Source of the DNA: Lactobacillus corticis
Lineage (GTDB): Bacteria > Bacillota > Bacilli > Lactobacillales > Lactobacillaceae
Assembly (NCBI RefSeq): GCF_018327645.1
Contig: NZ_BMAY01000001.1
Location: 186,001 to 250,000, forward strand
Reading direction: 5' to 3'
DNA length: 64,000 nucleotides
Part shown: positions 54,129-62,310 of the stretch, piece by piece
Position numbering within the stretch: position 1 is the stretch's first letter
How the letters are laid out: every line of letters begins with the position of its first letter
Notes under the pieces: model-generated
What the model was told of the DNA's origin: nothing
The model's database searches: none
The model's input: only the letters and a program-made list of their open reading frames with translations
Program-made: the position numbers and the translations under genes

Positions 54129-56369
54129 TTAAATCTTAGTAATTGGAGCAAAAGCTGCCAGAAGCCGCTTAATGCCCTTTTCTTTAAATGCAATATCCAG
54201 CTCCATATCTTCACCAGTGCCGCTAACCTTGGTAACTACGCCAACGCCCCAGGCCTTATGCTGAACCTGGTCGCCCACATGCCAGCCGTGTTTTTCGGCC
54301 CCCACGGCACCTTTGGCCTTTTTAGGCGTAAAGACTTCAGCCCGCGCCCGCTCTTCGCGTCGCGCAAACGGTGCATTCGTCCGTTTAAAGGCTGGGCCTA
54401 AAACGTTGCCGGCATTCGGATTGATCTGCTCTAAGTCATCAGGTGAAATTTCATCCAAGAAACGGGAAGGCGGATTATTTTGCATGCGCCCAAACATCAT
54501 TCTCGAGTAGGCATTGGTCAAATATAGCTGCTCGCGGGCCCGAGTAATGCCCACGTAAGCTAACCGCCGTTCTTCTTCAAGCTGGTCTTCATCCATCATC
54601 GCCCGAGAAAGCGGGAAGAGGCCATCTTCCATGCCCACTAAAAAGACTACCGGAAATTCTAGACCTTTAGCAGCGTGCAGGGTCATCAAGGCCACTTGAT
54701 TGCCATCGTCATTCAGATCATCTTGGTCGCTTAACAAAGAGACCTCTGCTAAAAAGTCACTCAAGGCAGAACTGGTTTCATCTTCAGGCTCATAATGGTC
54801 ATCAAAGCGCTTAGTAACCGATAAGAATTCGTCCAGGTTTTCCAAACGGGTATCGGCTTCAATAGTATGTTCATTTTTCAGCGCCTCGGTGTAGCCGAAA
54901 TCTTCCAAGATTTTTTCCGTTAAGCCCGTTACCGAATGGTCACGCGCAAAATCAATCGCATCGCCCAAATTATGACCGAACTCGCTCATTTTGGCGCCAG
55001 CTCGGGCATTGACGTTAGAAGAAGCCACATTCTTCAAGGCATCGAGCATGCTGAAGTGGTTTAAATCTGCAAACTGCAGCAAGCGTTCAACACTGGCAGC
55101 CCCAATTCCGCGTTTAGGCGTATTGATAATGCGGTTTAGGCTCATCGTATCGTTGGGATTAGCTACCAGTTTCAAATAGGCCATAATGTCCTTAATTTCT
55201 TTCCGGTCGTAGAACTTATGACCACCCACAATTTGGTAAGGGACATTAGCTTTAACAAAGCCTTCTTCGACGGTTCGGGACTGGGCATTAGTCCGGTAAA
55301 GAACCGCAAAATCGCGATATTGGCGTTGACCTTTTTCCACCGCTTCTTGGACTTTAGAAATAATAAAGTGGGCTTCATCATCGCCGCTTTGCGCTTGGTA
55401 ATACACAATCTTCTGGCCATCGCCTTGGTCGGTCCACAAGTTTTTCGCCTTGCGGTTTTGATTGTTTTTAATTACCGAATTGGCCGCATTCAAAATATGG
55501 CCGGTCGAGCGGTAATTTTGTTCCAATTTAACCGTCTTGACCCCATCATGCTGGTAGTCGTTTTCAAAGTTCATGATATTTTCCATGTTGGCACCGCGCC
55601 AGCCGTAAATTGACTGGTCGGCATCCCCAACCACGCAAATATTCTTATGCTTATCAGCTAAAAGATGGGTTAATTCGTACTGGGCCTGGTTAGTATCCTG
55701 GTATTCGTCAACGAGGATATATTTGAACTTATCTTGATAGTAGTCTAAAACCTCGGCCTTAGTTTTCAACAAATGGAGGGCTTGCATGATGAGATCGTCA
55801 AAGTCCATAATCTCATCTCGTTTTAAGCGTCTTTGGTATTCATGATAAATTTCTGCTGCTTTTTTCTCATATGGAGAACTCGCACTAGCACTATATTCAT
55901 CTGGATCCATCAAGTCGTTTTTGGCATTTGAGATGGCACTCAACATTCCCCGCGGATCAAACATCTTAGGGTTGATATTCAATTCTTTTTCGATATGTTT
56001 GACCAAAGTCAATTGTTCAGCTGAGTCCGCAATGGAAAAGTTGCGGCTGTAGCCGATCAAATCACCATTGCGCCGCAAAATCCGCACGCACAAAGCATGG
56101 AAAGTCGACATCCAGATATTGTCCGCACTCATTCCGAGTAATTGGTGTTCCCGTTCACGCATTTCGCTGGCAGCTTTATTGGTAAAAGTAATTGCCAAAA
56201 TATTCCACGGAGCTACGCCGTTTTCTTCCACTAAGTAAGCAATTCTCCGCGTTAAAACCGAAGTCTTCCCACTTCCGGCTCCTGCTACCACTAAAAGCGG
56301 ACCTTCAGTAGTTTGGACGGCTTCTTTTTGCTGGGGATTCAACCCAGATAAGATCGATTCTGTAGTCAT
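54129..56369 (-). CDS. pcrA: ATP-dependent DNA helicase PcrA (UvrD/Rep family)
   Basis: This 746-residue SF1A 3'-5' helicase acts in repair and plasmid replication. Motif I is VVAGAGSGKTSVLTRRIAYL near 30, motif II VDEYQDTNQAQYEL near 220, motif III VVGDADQSIYGWRGA near 245, motif V/VI VALMTLHAAKGLEFPVVFLVGMEDGLFP and RRLAYVGITRAREQL near 560-615. The C-terminal tail (HGWHVGDQVQHKAWGVGVV) is the RNA-polymerase-binding Tudor-like region. It is the first gene of the pcrA-ligA-camS-gatCAB-dagK run. Confidence 0.97.
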   Translation of the reverse strand: MTTESILSGLNPQQKEAVQTTEGPLLVVAGAGSGKTSVLTRRIAYLVEENGVAPWNILAITFTNKAASEMREREHQLLGMSADNIWMSTFHALCVRILRRNGDLIGYSRNFSIADSAEQLTLVKHIEKELNINPKMFDPRGMLSAISNAKNDLMDPDEYSASASSPYEKKAAEIYHEYQRRLKRDEIMDFDDLIMQALHLLKTKAEVLDYYQDKFKYILVDEYQDTNQAQYELTHLLADKHKNICVVGDADQSIYGWRGANMENIMNFENDYQHDGVKTVKLEQNYRSTGHILNAANSVIKNNQNRKAKNLWTDQGDGQKIVYYQAQSGDDEAHFIISKVQEAVEKGQRQYRDFAVLYRTNAQSRTVEEGFVKANVPYQIVGGHKFYDRKEIKDIMAYLKLVANPNDTMSLNRIINTPKRGIGAASVERLLQFADLNHFSMLDALKNVASSNVNARAGAKMSEFGHNLGDAIDFARDHSVTGLTEKILEDFGYTEALKNEHTIEADTRLENLDEFLSVTKRFDDHYEPEDETSSALSDFLAEVSLLSDQDDLNDDGNQVALMTLHAAKGLEFPVVFLVGMEDGLFPLSRAMMDEDQLEEERRLAYVGITRAREQLYLTNAYSRMMFGRMQNNPPSRFLDEISPDDLEQINPNAGNVLGPAFKRTNAPFARREERARAEVFTPKKAKGAVGAEKHGWHVGDQVQHKAWGVGVVTKVSGTGEDMELDIAFKEKGIKRLLAAFAPITKI

Positions 56370-56422
56370 TTAGCTTCCCTTCAAAAGTTTTTTTATAAAA
56401 AATACAGCGCTACTATTATAAC

Positions 56423-56460
56423 AAATCGCACCCATCATCTACAGAAATGAGGGGTGCGAA
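56423..56460 (-). terminator. Probable terminator after the GH73 gene
   Basis: Minus strand: TCGCACCCC pairs with GGGTGCGA over a 16-nt loop, followed by a weak T-run TTTGTTAT. Confidence 0.55.
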
Positions 56461-56465
56461 AAATG

Positions 56466-57110
56466 TTATTTATCGTACTTGGATAAATTGTATTGTTCGA
56501 TCAAATTAATCAGCTTGGTAGCATAGCTCGGGTCGGTGGCGTAGCTGTCCGTCACCAAAGCCTTGGCCTGCTGCTTGTAGGTTTTAGCTGCTAGCACATC
56601 CTTATATTGATCCTTGTTCCAACTAGTTCCTTGTTCAAATAAGCGAGCATGCGCCCTGATCGCTGCTTCATAAGAATCATATATTTGGAACCGGGCCTTG
56701 ACGGTTACCCACTTGCCATTGGTGTATTCTTTGGTCGACATAACCGCGGAAGTATTGGGATTGGTGCCCTTTACGCCAAACAGGTTATTGTATTTTTGGG
56801 CTAACTGGCTTTGCCCATAATTGGATTCTAGGCAAGCTTGAGCAATCGTAATACTTGGCAGCAAACTATAAGACTTATCCACCTTTTGCGCGATTGGCCC
56901 AATTTTCTTAATAAAGGCCTTACGTTGCTTAATCCGTTTAATTTCAGCATCCCTTTTGGCTTCTTGGGCCTCGCGGATGGCCTCTTGCTGAAGAGCATAT
57001 CGCCGGTAATAGTGAAAGCCGACAAAAGCAATTAAGCACACAAATAAGATGACAAAAACCTTGATTACCGTTTGCGTACTTTTGGGGATCTTCATGCGAC
57101 GCTTTGCCAT
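56466..57110 (-). CDS. Membrane-anchored GH73 N-acetylglucosaminidase
   Basis: This 214-residue peptidoglycan hydrolase cuts after N-acetylglucosamine. The start is ATG at 57110 with AAAGAAAG upstream; the frame extends 10 codons further. One membrane segment (about 13-32) is followed by a short coiled, charged stretch (EAIREAQEAKRDAEIKRIKQRK) and the GH73 domain. ITIAQACLESNYGQSQLAQKYNNLFGVKG near 90 contains the catalytic Glu, and FQIYDSYEAAIRAHARLF near 145 is conserved. There are no SH3b or LysM modules, so it acts close to the membrane, perhaps in cell separation. Confidence 0.9.
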   Translation of the reverse strand: MAKRRMKIPKSTQTVIKVFVILFVCLIAFVGFHYYRRYALQQEAIREAQEAKRDAEIKRIKQRKAFIKKIGPIAQKVDKSYSLLPSITIAQACLESNYGQSQLAQKYNNLFGVKGTNPNTSAVMSTKEYTNGKWVTVKARFQIYDSYEAAIRAHARLFEQGTSWNKDQYKDVLAAKTYKQQAKALVTDSYATDPSYATKLINLIEQYNLSKYDK

Positions 57111-57198
57111 AAAAAACTTCTTTCTTTCGTTTCTAGTCAATCTAAATTTGAAAATAGCAGACTAGCCCGAGACTGTCAATGACATTTGAAAATGCTTA

Positions 57199-57795
57199 CT
57201 AGTCCTTAAGCTTTTCCTTTACTCGGATAGTTAACGGCGGCAATACCAAACCGCTGACCAGGCCGCTAAAAATCGATTCAAGAATGCAGTTAAAGCCTAA
57301 AGCCACCAGCAAGATCCAAATCAAGGGCAAGTTAGAATCACTATATCCTAATGCCTGCAGCAATTTGGGATTGCCTGTAAAAAAGAGCGAGGTCGTGATA
57401 ATTACCAACAAGGTGTTGACCAGCGAGGCGCTTACCCCCGTCAGCCAATAAAACTTTTTGGAGACTCGCTGCCCCACCCAGCCACTAATCCAGCCGGCAG
57501 CCAGCCGTGGCAAGAGGGCAATAACGGGATTTTGAAACAGCAACAAACTGACCAGGCTGCTGGGTCTGGTATAAGCATTGATCAAACTTAAAATTCCCCA
57601 CACAAGGCCAAAACCGCACCCGGCCTTAGGCCCCATCAAGGTTGCATAGACAGCCACCGTTAACGGGATCGTGGTCACTTGCGGCAAGCCTGGCAGAATT
57701 TGAATATTGCCAATATTAGGGACTAAATCTTGCAGCAGCAAAATCCCTAAAAAGATGGCCGTAATGGTCAGGTTCAAGGTCTTATTACGTGTCAT
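57199..57795 (-). CDS. ECF transporter S component (substrate-binding membrane subunit)
   Basis: The 198-residue, six-TM protein is of the ECF S-component kind, which captures a vitamin and uses the shared EcfAA'T module. LPQVTTIPLTVAVYATLMGPKAGCGFGLVWGILSLI near 36-71 is a typical S-component loop and helix; the whole resembles PanT-like (pantothenate) members, but I cannot fix the ligand. No ecfA/T genes are nearby, consistent with a group II system. It starts 25 bp downstream of the terminator of tRNA-Leu. Confidence 0.8.
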   Translation of the reverse strand: MTRNKTLNLTITAIFLGILLLQDLVPNIGNIQILPGLPQVTTIPLTVAVYATLMGPKAGCGFGLVWGILSLINAYTRPSSLVSLLLFQNPVIALLPRLAAGWISGWVGQRVSKKFYWLTGVSASLVNTLLVIITTSLFFTGNPKLLQALGYSDSNLPLIWILLVALGFNCILESIFSGLVSGLVLPPLTIRVKEKLKD

Positions 57796-57822
57796 TATTT
57801 TCCTCTTCTGATTGATTTAAAT

Positions 57823-57848
57823 AAAAAAAGAAGCCGCTGATGCGACTT
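57823..57848 (-). terminator. Terminator of the tRNA-Leu transcript
   Basis: Minus strand: GAAGTCGC-ATCA-GCGGCTTC (one G-U) followed by TTTTTTT, 10 bp beyond the tRNA 3' end. Confidence 0.88.
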
Positions 57849-57857
57849 CCTTGCTTA

Positions 57858-57943
57858 GTGCGGGCGAGAAGACTCGAACTTCCACGATCTAAAAGCGATC
57901 ACAAGATCCTTAGTCTTGCGCGTCTGCCATTCCGCCACGCCCG
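57858..57943 (-). tRNA. tRNA-Leu (anticodon UAA)
   Basis: An 86-nt class II tRNA. The acceptor stem is GCGGGCG/CGCCCGC with discriminator A, the D-arm TGGCGGAATGGCAGACGC, the anticodon stem CAAGA-CTAAGGA-TCTTG with anticodon TAA, a long variable arm (TGATCGCTTTTAGATCG) and the T-loop GTTCGAGTC. The CCA end is not encoded. It is a lone tRNA with its own promoter (TATAAT-like box just upstream) and terminator. Confidence 0.96.
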
Positions 57944-58131
57944 CGCGACATTAATTATAATACCGCAGCTAGTATGCTTTAGCAAGCAATTTTTCTGCAA
58001 AATATTTTTGGATAAAAATATGAAACTTCACAAAATAGTCATACTTTGTTGATAGTATAATAAAGTCATTAGATTAATTATTGATAAATTCATGATCTAG
58101 TGCAAAAGTTTATGTGTGAGGATGAATTAGA

Positions 58132-58854
58132 ATGAGAGTTAAAAATACGGAGTTGCAAAATCGCCGCATGCGCCAATATTTTGTTGACGCTGGTCGCGAC
58201 GTCATTCGTGAAGATGGTATTAGCAATTTTACGATTCGTGCGGTAGCCAGAAAGGCAGGTTACAACAGTGCGACTAGCTATAACTATTTCAGGGATGCCA
58301 AACAATTATTAGCTGTCAGTCTGCTCCATTGCGTCCGGGATTACTTCAATGAGTATCTCAAAATTATTTCAGATACTTCAGTTTCGCGGGCTGCAATTTG
58401 GCTGCGGGCTTGGAAGTGTTTCGTTTCGCGAGCATTTAATGATCAAGAGGTGTACGAATATGTTTTCTATTCACCTGAATCAGATAATGTTCTTGCTGAG
58501 CTGCCTTTTTACTACAACATTTTCCCAGACGATGAGCTGCAACAAAATCCATTAGCAGATCGGGTTATGGGAACCACTGTTGAAAGCAGAAAGAAACTCG
58601 TTTTCCAAAGCATCATGGATGATTCCGAAGTTACTCCTGAACAAAAGCAAATTATCACTACCTTCTCTTATGCGCTTGAAATGGGTATGGGACGACAAGT
58701 GATCGTTGCAAAGAAGGATCCAGATGCAATGGCTAGAGAATTCTTGCAATTTATTCTTGAATTTGGTCTCGAACACTCCAACGTCAAAGAAAGCCACCAA
58801 GAAATTTGGAACCAAGCCTTTCCTGACGATCCTGACAACTATGATAATAAATAA
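58132..58854 (+). CDS. TetR/AcrR-family regulator, first of two tandem paralogues
   Basis: This 240-residue protein has an HTH at about 35-65 (ISNFTIRAVARKAGYNSATSYNYFRDAKQLLAVSLLH) and a C-terminal helical domain. The ATG at 58132 follows GAGGATG-rich sequence. It is clearly homologous to the next gene (LQN.R.RQYF.DAG, TSYNYFRDAKQLL, RVMGTTVESRK vs KIFADTIEARD). A terminator separates the two. No transporter or enzyme gene lies beside them that would be an obvious target. Confidence 0.86.
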   Translation: MRVKNTELQNRRMRQYFVDAGRDVIREDGISNFTIRAVARKAGYNSATSYNYFRDAKQLLAVSLLHCVRDYFNEYLKIISDTSVSRAAIWLRAWKCFVSRAFNDQEVYEYVFYSPESDNVLAELPFYYNIFPDDELQQNPLADRVMGTTVESRKKLVFQSIMDDSEVTPEQKQIITTFSYALEMGMGRQVIVAKKDPDAMAREFLQFILEFGLEHSNVKESHQEIWNQAFPDDPDNYDNK

Positions 58855-58866
58855 CTATAGTTTATA

Positions 58867-58907
58867 AAATACCCCATAGCATTTTGTCGGGTTGTGGGGT
58901 ATTTTTA
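58867..58907 (+). terminator. Terminator between the tandem TetR genes
   Basis: AATACCCCATA..TGTGGGGTATT stem followed by TTTAT. Confidence 0.75.
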
Positions 58908-58943
58908 TGAAAAAAACTCTTGTATGTAAAGGAGAACAGAGAC

Positions 58944-59645
58944 ATGAGAGGAAAGAATTCAGATCTGCAAAATCAACGCATTCGGCAGTATTTTCTGGAT
59001 GCTGGTAAGGAAGTCATTGAGAAAAAAGGAATCACTGACTTTTCAACGCGGACTGTTGCCCAATTAGCTGGTTATACTAGTGCAACCACCTATAATTACT
59101 TTAGGGATGCCAAGCAATTATTATCACTGAGCTTGGTGCACGCGGTTGCGCCCTACTTTAAATCGGTCCAACAAACCCTTCGGGCGGATGAGCCGTCACA
59201 TCTTACCTGGCTTAAGGTTTGGCGTAAGTATGCCGCCATTTCTTTCAAAGAACCTGAGATTTATCAATATGTATTCTTTTCTGAACACACCCACGAAGTT
59301 TTGCAAGAAACCAGCACCTACTACACGATATTCAATGATGACGCATTAGTTTCTGATCCTAATGCTGACAAGATTTTTGCCGATACGATTGAAGCTAGAG
59401 ACGCTATTTGGAAAGGGCTCTTAGCTGACGCCAAAGTAGTAGCATCCGAAGAAGATTTAGATCATTTAATGATTTTCGTGCATGCGCTAGTTACCGGCAT
59501 GGGGCAACAGATTATCGCCGAAGATAGTATCAAATATCAAGACCAGTTAAACTTATTCATGAACTACCTGATCGATTATCTGTTAGCTCACACCTCTATT
59601 AAAGAGTCTAAAGAAGAACTATTAAAACTTGCCATGGCTGACTAA
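58944..59645 (+). CDS. TetR/AcrR-family regulator, second of two tandem paralogues
   Basis: The product has 233 residues from the ATG at 58944 (AAAGGAG 10 nt upstream; the frame opens 8 codons earlier without a better site). The HTH is ITDFSTRTVAQLAGYTSATTYNYFRDAKQLLSLSLVHA near 30-67, nearly the same as in the preceding gene; the ligand domain is more divergent. A tandem gene duplication is the simplest origin. The recognition helices (GYNSATSYNYF vs GYTSATTYNYF) are so close that they may share operators. Confidence 0.86.
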   Translation: MRGKNSDLQNQRIRQYFLDAGKEVIEKKGITDFSTRTVAQLAGYTSATTYNYFRDAKQLLSLSLVHAVAPYFKSVQQTLRADEPSHLTWLKVWRKYAAISFKEPEIYQYVFFSEHTHEVLQETSTYYTIFNDDALVSDPNADKIFADTIEARDAIWKGLLADAKVVASEEDLDHLMIFVHALVTGMGQQIIAEDSIKYQDQLNLFMNYLIDYLLAHTSIKESKEELLKLAMAD

Positions 59646-59678
59646 GCAGGCATTTACTAAAAAAATTAATCCTACGAA

Positions 59679-59723
59679 TAAAAGCGTTGAACCAACATTA
59701 TTAAATGGGGCTCAACGCTTTTA
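59679..59723. terminator. Bidirectional terminator between TetR and sprT
   Basis: AAAAGCGTTGA / TCAACGCTTTT stem between convergent genes. Confidence 0.82.
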
Positions 59724-59732
59724 TGTTTGTTT

Positions 59733-60182
59733 TTATTTATGTTCAACTAAACGGAGTTTTCCCCGACATTGTCCACAAACATACTTGCGCACATTAAGGC
59801 GACGAACTCGTGGATAAACTTTTCCACAATTTGTGCAGCGATAAAGATAGTGGATGCTTTTTTTCTGTCTTAAGCCAATATCTGGGGCATAACGACTGCC
59901 TCCCACCTGGGCTAATAATAGCTTGAAATCGCGATCACGATGCTGGTAACCGCCACCGGTCAGGTGCAAATGATAGTGACACAATTCATGTTTGATAATG
60001 CCCAATAAATCCTCTGGGCGCTTCAAAAAATGAGCATTAATTTCAATATTGTGGTTGTCCATCCGATAACGGCCACCGGTAGTTCTCAGGCGCTTGTTAA
60101 TAATTGCCCGATGCACAAACGGCCGGTGGAAATATTCTAACGAAACCTGCTCAATTAAGGCCTGCAGCTCTTTTTGGGTCAT
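59733..60182 (-). CDS. SprT-family zinc metalloprotein
   Basis: This 149-residue SprT-like protein has the metal-binding motif HELCHYHLH near residue 77 and a C-terminal zinc ribbon with two Cys pairs (YRCTNCGKVYPRVRRLNVRKYVCGQCRG). The family is predicted to be proteolytic; in eukaryotes SPRTN repairs DNA-protein crosslinks, while the bacterial role is unsettled. Its ATG overlaps the end of the glycosyltransferase gene by 4 nt, an odd partner for a surface-glycan operon. Confidence 0.88.
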   Translation of the reverse strand: MTQKELQALIEQVSLEYFHRPFVHRAIINKRLRTTGGRYRMDNHNIEINAHFLKRPEDLLGIIKHELCHYHLHLTGGGYQHRDRDFKLLLAQVGGSRYAPDIGLRQKKSIHYLYRCTNCGKVYPRVRRLNVRKYVCGQCRGKLRLVEHK

Positions 60183-60877
60183 CGGCGAATCAGCTTTTCA
60201 TAGCGAGCCGCACCTTGAGGAGTTGAAATTTGGCGCTTCAGCCAAACTACTAGATTATGTTTCCAGGACTTTTTACCGTTCATCCAAGTACCGGTAAATA
60301 AGTGGATCGTCTTTGATTGGGCACTGGGATTACACAATACCCCATCTGGATAAACATGCAGCCCATATTCCAGGTGTTGCTCAAAGTTGCCCTTTTTTAA
60401 GCCATACTTTTCCACAATTTCAGTGACCGACAAACTGTTGACCCCGGCCATTTGATTTTGACTATCAAATTTAAAATCAAGATTCTGATAGTAGTTCAGA
60501 ATATCTTTCATGAACTGACTCCCAGCTTCGGCACCAAAAATGGCAGCAGATAAATAGTCGGCATTTTCAAAACCGATAAAAGCGGAATCCTGCAATAAAT
60601 CATCGAGCTTATCCAACACGCGCACATCGGTATCTAAATAGATGCCGCCTTGTTCATACAACACTTTGGCTCTGACATAATCTGAGACAAAGGCCCATTT
60701 TTTAGCAGCATAAGCCTGTTCGATATAGCGATTTTCGTGCATATCAAAATTATCTTCATTCCATTCGATAATTTCATAGTCGGGCAATTTTTGTCGCCAG
60801 GTTGCCAGGCACTCTTTGATGACCTTGGATTTGGGATTATGACCTACCCAAATATAATGAATTTTCTTAGGAATCAT
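60179..60877 (-). CDS. GT32-family glycosyltransferase (OCH1-like)
   Basis: This 232-residue transferase has the family start IPKKIHYIWVGHNPKSKVIKECLATWRQKLPDYEIIEWNEDNFD. The donor-binding DxD is in LYEQGGIYLDTDVRVLDKLDDLL near 78-100, and the typical FIGFENADYLSAAIFGAEAGS follows. It probably adds a hexose to a surface glycan or teichoic polymer. It starts inside the last codons of the flippase gene (11-nt overlap). Confidence 0.88.
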   Translation of the reverse strand: MIPKKIHYIWVGHNPKSKVIKECLATWRQKLPDYEIIEWNEDNFDMHENRYIEQAYAAKKWAFVSDYVRAKVLYEQGGIYLDTDVRVLDKLDDLLQDSAFIGFENADYLSAAIFGAEAGSQFMKDILNYYQNLDFKFDSQNQMAGVNSLSVTEIVEKYGLKKGNFEQHLEYGLHVYPDGVLCNPSAQSKTIHLFTGTWMNGKKSWKHNLVVWLKRQISTPQGAARYEKLIRR

Positions 60878-62309
60878 GATGAACCCTTCCCTTTGCTTTT
60901 TGCAATAACACTTTTAAATCTTGATTCAAATCGAGTTTAAAGACAAACATCAGGCCGGTGTATACCGCAATCATGACCAGCGATTTAACCGTCATGTTGA
61001 AAAAGGCTGAAGGAATAAAGTTCGGCCAAATCAAGCCCACGATGAGGGTAAGCGCCGCAATCAAGACGTAGTATGGCACATCGTGGAAAGTGTAACGGAA
61101 ATCAAAATATTGGCGCACAACGGCAACCCGCAATACTAAAACCACTACTTCGGTAACTAGAATGGCCACCATGGCACCACTGGCCCCAAAATCACGGTCT
61201 AAGAACCAGGATAAGGCAATTTCAATGATGGCCCCGACAACTACGGGGATGGCATATTCGCGATCTTTGCCGTTGGCCAGGGCAAACTGATTGGCAAACA
61301 CCCCGCCGGTTGGGATCAAAACGATGGTTAGGGTGAACCAGAACATGAGCGAAGTCATGGGAAGATACTTTTCACCAAAGAAAAACGGCACAAACTGCTT
61401 GGTATTAGCCATGACGACTACCATAAACAATAGTCCCAACATGACCGTTGCTTCCAGGGATTTTTTCAGTACCGTTTTTTGCTCTTTGGCGCCTTGCGCT
61501 GCCATCTTGGGCATAATCACCAAAGAAATACTTGTAATGACCCCTAACAGCATGTTGGATATCCGCTGCGAATTGTCATAAAAAGAAACCTGGGTGGAAG
61601 TCGAAAGCCAGCCCAAAATTGGCTTATCCAGCGAGGTATAAATCTGGGTCGCAATCTGGGGAATCATTAAGGTCGCCATCGCCTTGGAAGTAGTTTTGAA
61701 CTGATAAAAATGCCAAGTTGGCCGGCCCACGTAACGATGAATATCTAGCCAAAAAGCCAGCGAACCTAGCATGGTCGTAATTGACATGATTAAGAGATAT
61801 TTCCACAAATCAGCTGGACTCTTAATCATGAGCAAAATTAAGACGATGCTGGTAAGCTTGACCAAGGTATTTTTTAAGACTACCCGGCCAAAATCAGCCA
61901 GCCCTTGGAAAAACCAAGAAATATCAAATTGGGATGAGATTAAAAACGGCACCATCAAAAGCAGCTGACTCCAATATTGGACTTTGAAGGCAACACAGAC
62001 AAAAATCGTTAGTGCAATCGTGATGCAACCGGCAATTGCTTGATAGTACCACAAGCCCCAAAAGGCTTCCGTCAACTCTTGATCGGTCCCGAAGGTCCGC
62101 ACTCGGGAAATAGTTCTTGAACCGATATAGGAAGTGGCCAAAATACACATCACCATTAAAAACTGCGTAGTATTGTTAACACTGGAGTAGATCCCATAAG
62201 TTTTTGGCCCCAATACCCGTGACAAATAAGGGACGGTAATCAAGGGGACGAGGACAATAAAAACTTGGTAGATCGCATTATAGAAAATATTTAAGAGCGT
62301 TCGCTTCAC
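60867..62309 (-). CDS. Polysaccharide flippase, PST/Wzx family
   Basis: This 480-residue, 12-14-TM MATE-like flippase translocates lipid-linked glycan repeat units. LLNIFYNAIYQVFIVLVPLITVPYLSRVLGPKTYGIYSSVNN at the N-terminus is the usual PST signature. The later segments (GVFANQFALANGKDREYAIPV near 340) agree with Wzx/RfbX relatives. It lies between a CDP-glycerol transferase-like gene (1-nt gap) and a GT32 gene, a small glycan-export set. Confidence 0.9.
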   Translation of the reverse strand: MKRTLLNIFYNAIYQVFIVLVPLITVPYLSRVLGPKTYGIYSSVNNTTQFLMVMCILATSYIGSRTISRVRTFGTDQELTEAFWGLWYYQAIAGCITIALTIFVCVAFKVQYWSQLLLMVPFLISSQFDISWFFQGLADFGRVVLKNTLVKLTSIVLILLMIKSPADLWKYLLIMSITTMLGSLAFWLDIHRYVGRPTWHFYQFKTTSKAMATLMIPQIATQIYTSLDKPILGWLSTSTQVSFYDNSQRISNMLLGVITSISLVIMPKMAAQGAKEQKTVLKKSLEATVMLGLLFMVVVMANTKQFVPFFFGEKYLPMTSLMFWFTLTIVLIPTGGVFANQFALANGKDREYAIPVVVGAIIEIALSWFLDRDFGASGAMVAILVTEVVVLVLRVAVVRQYFDFRYTFHDVPYYVLIAALTLIVGLIWPNFIPSAFFNMTVKSLVMIAVYTGLMFVFKLDLNQDLKVLLQKAKGRVHHDS

Positions 62310-62310
62310 A

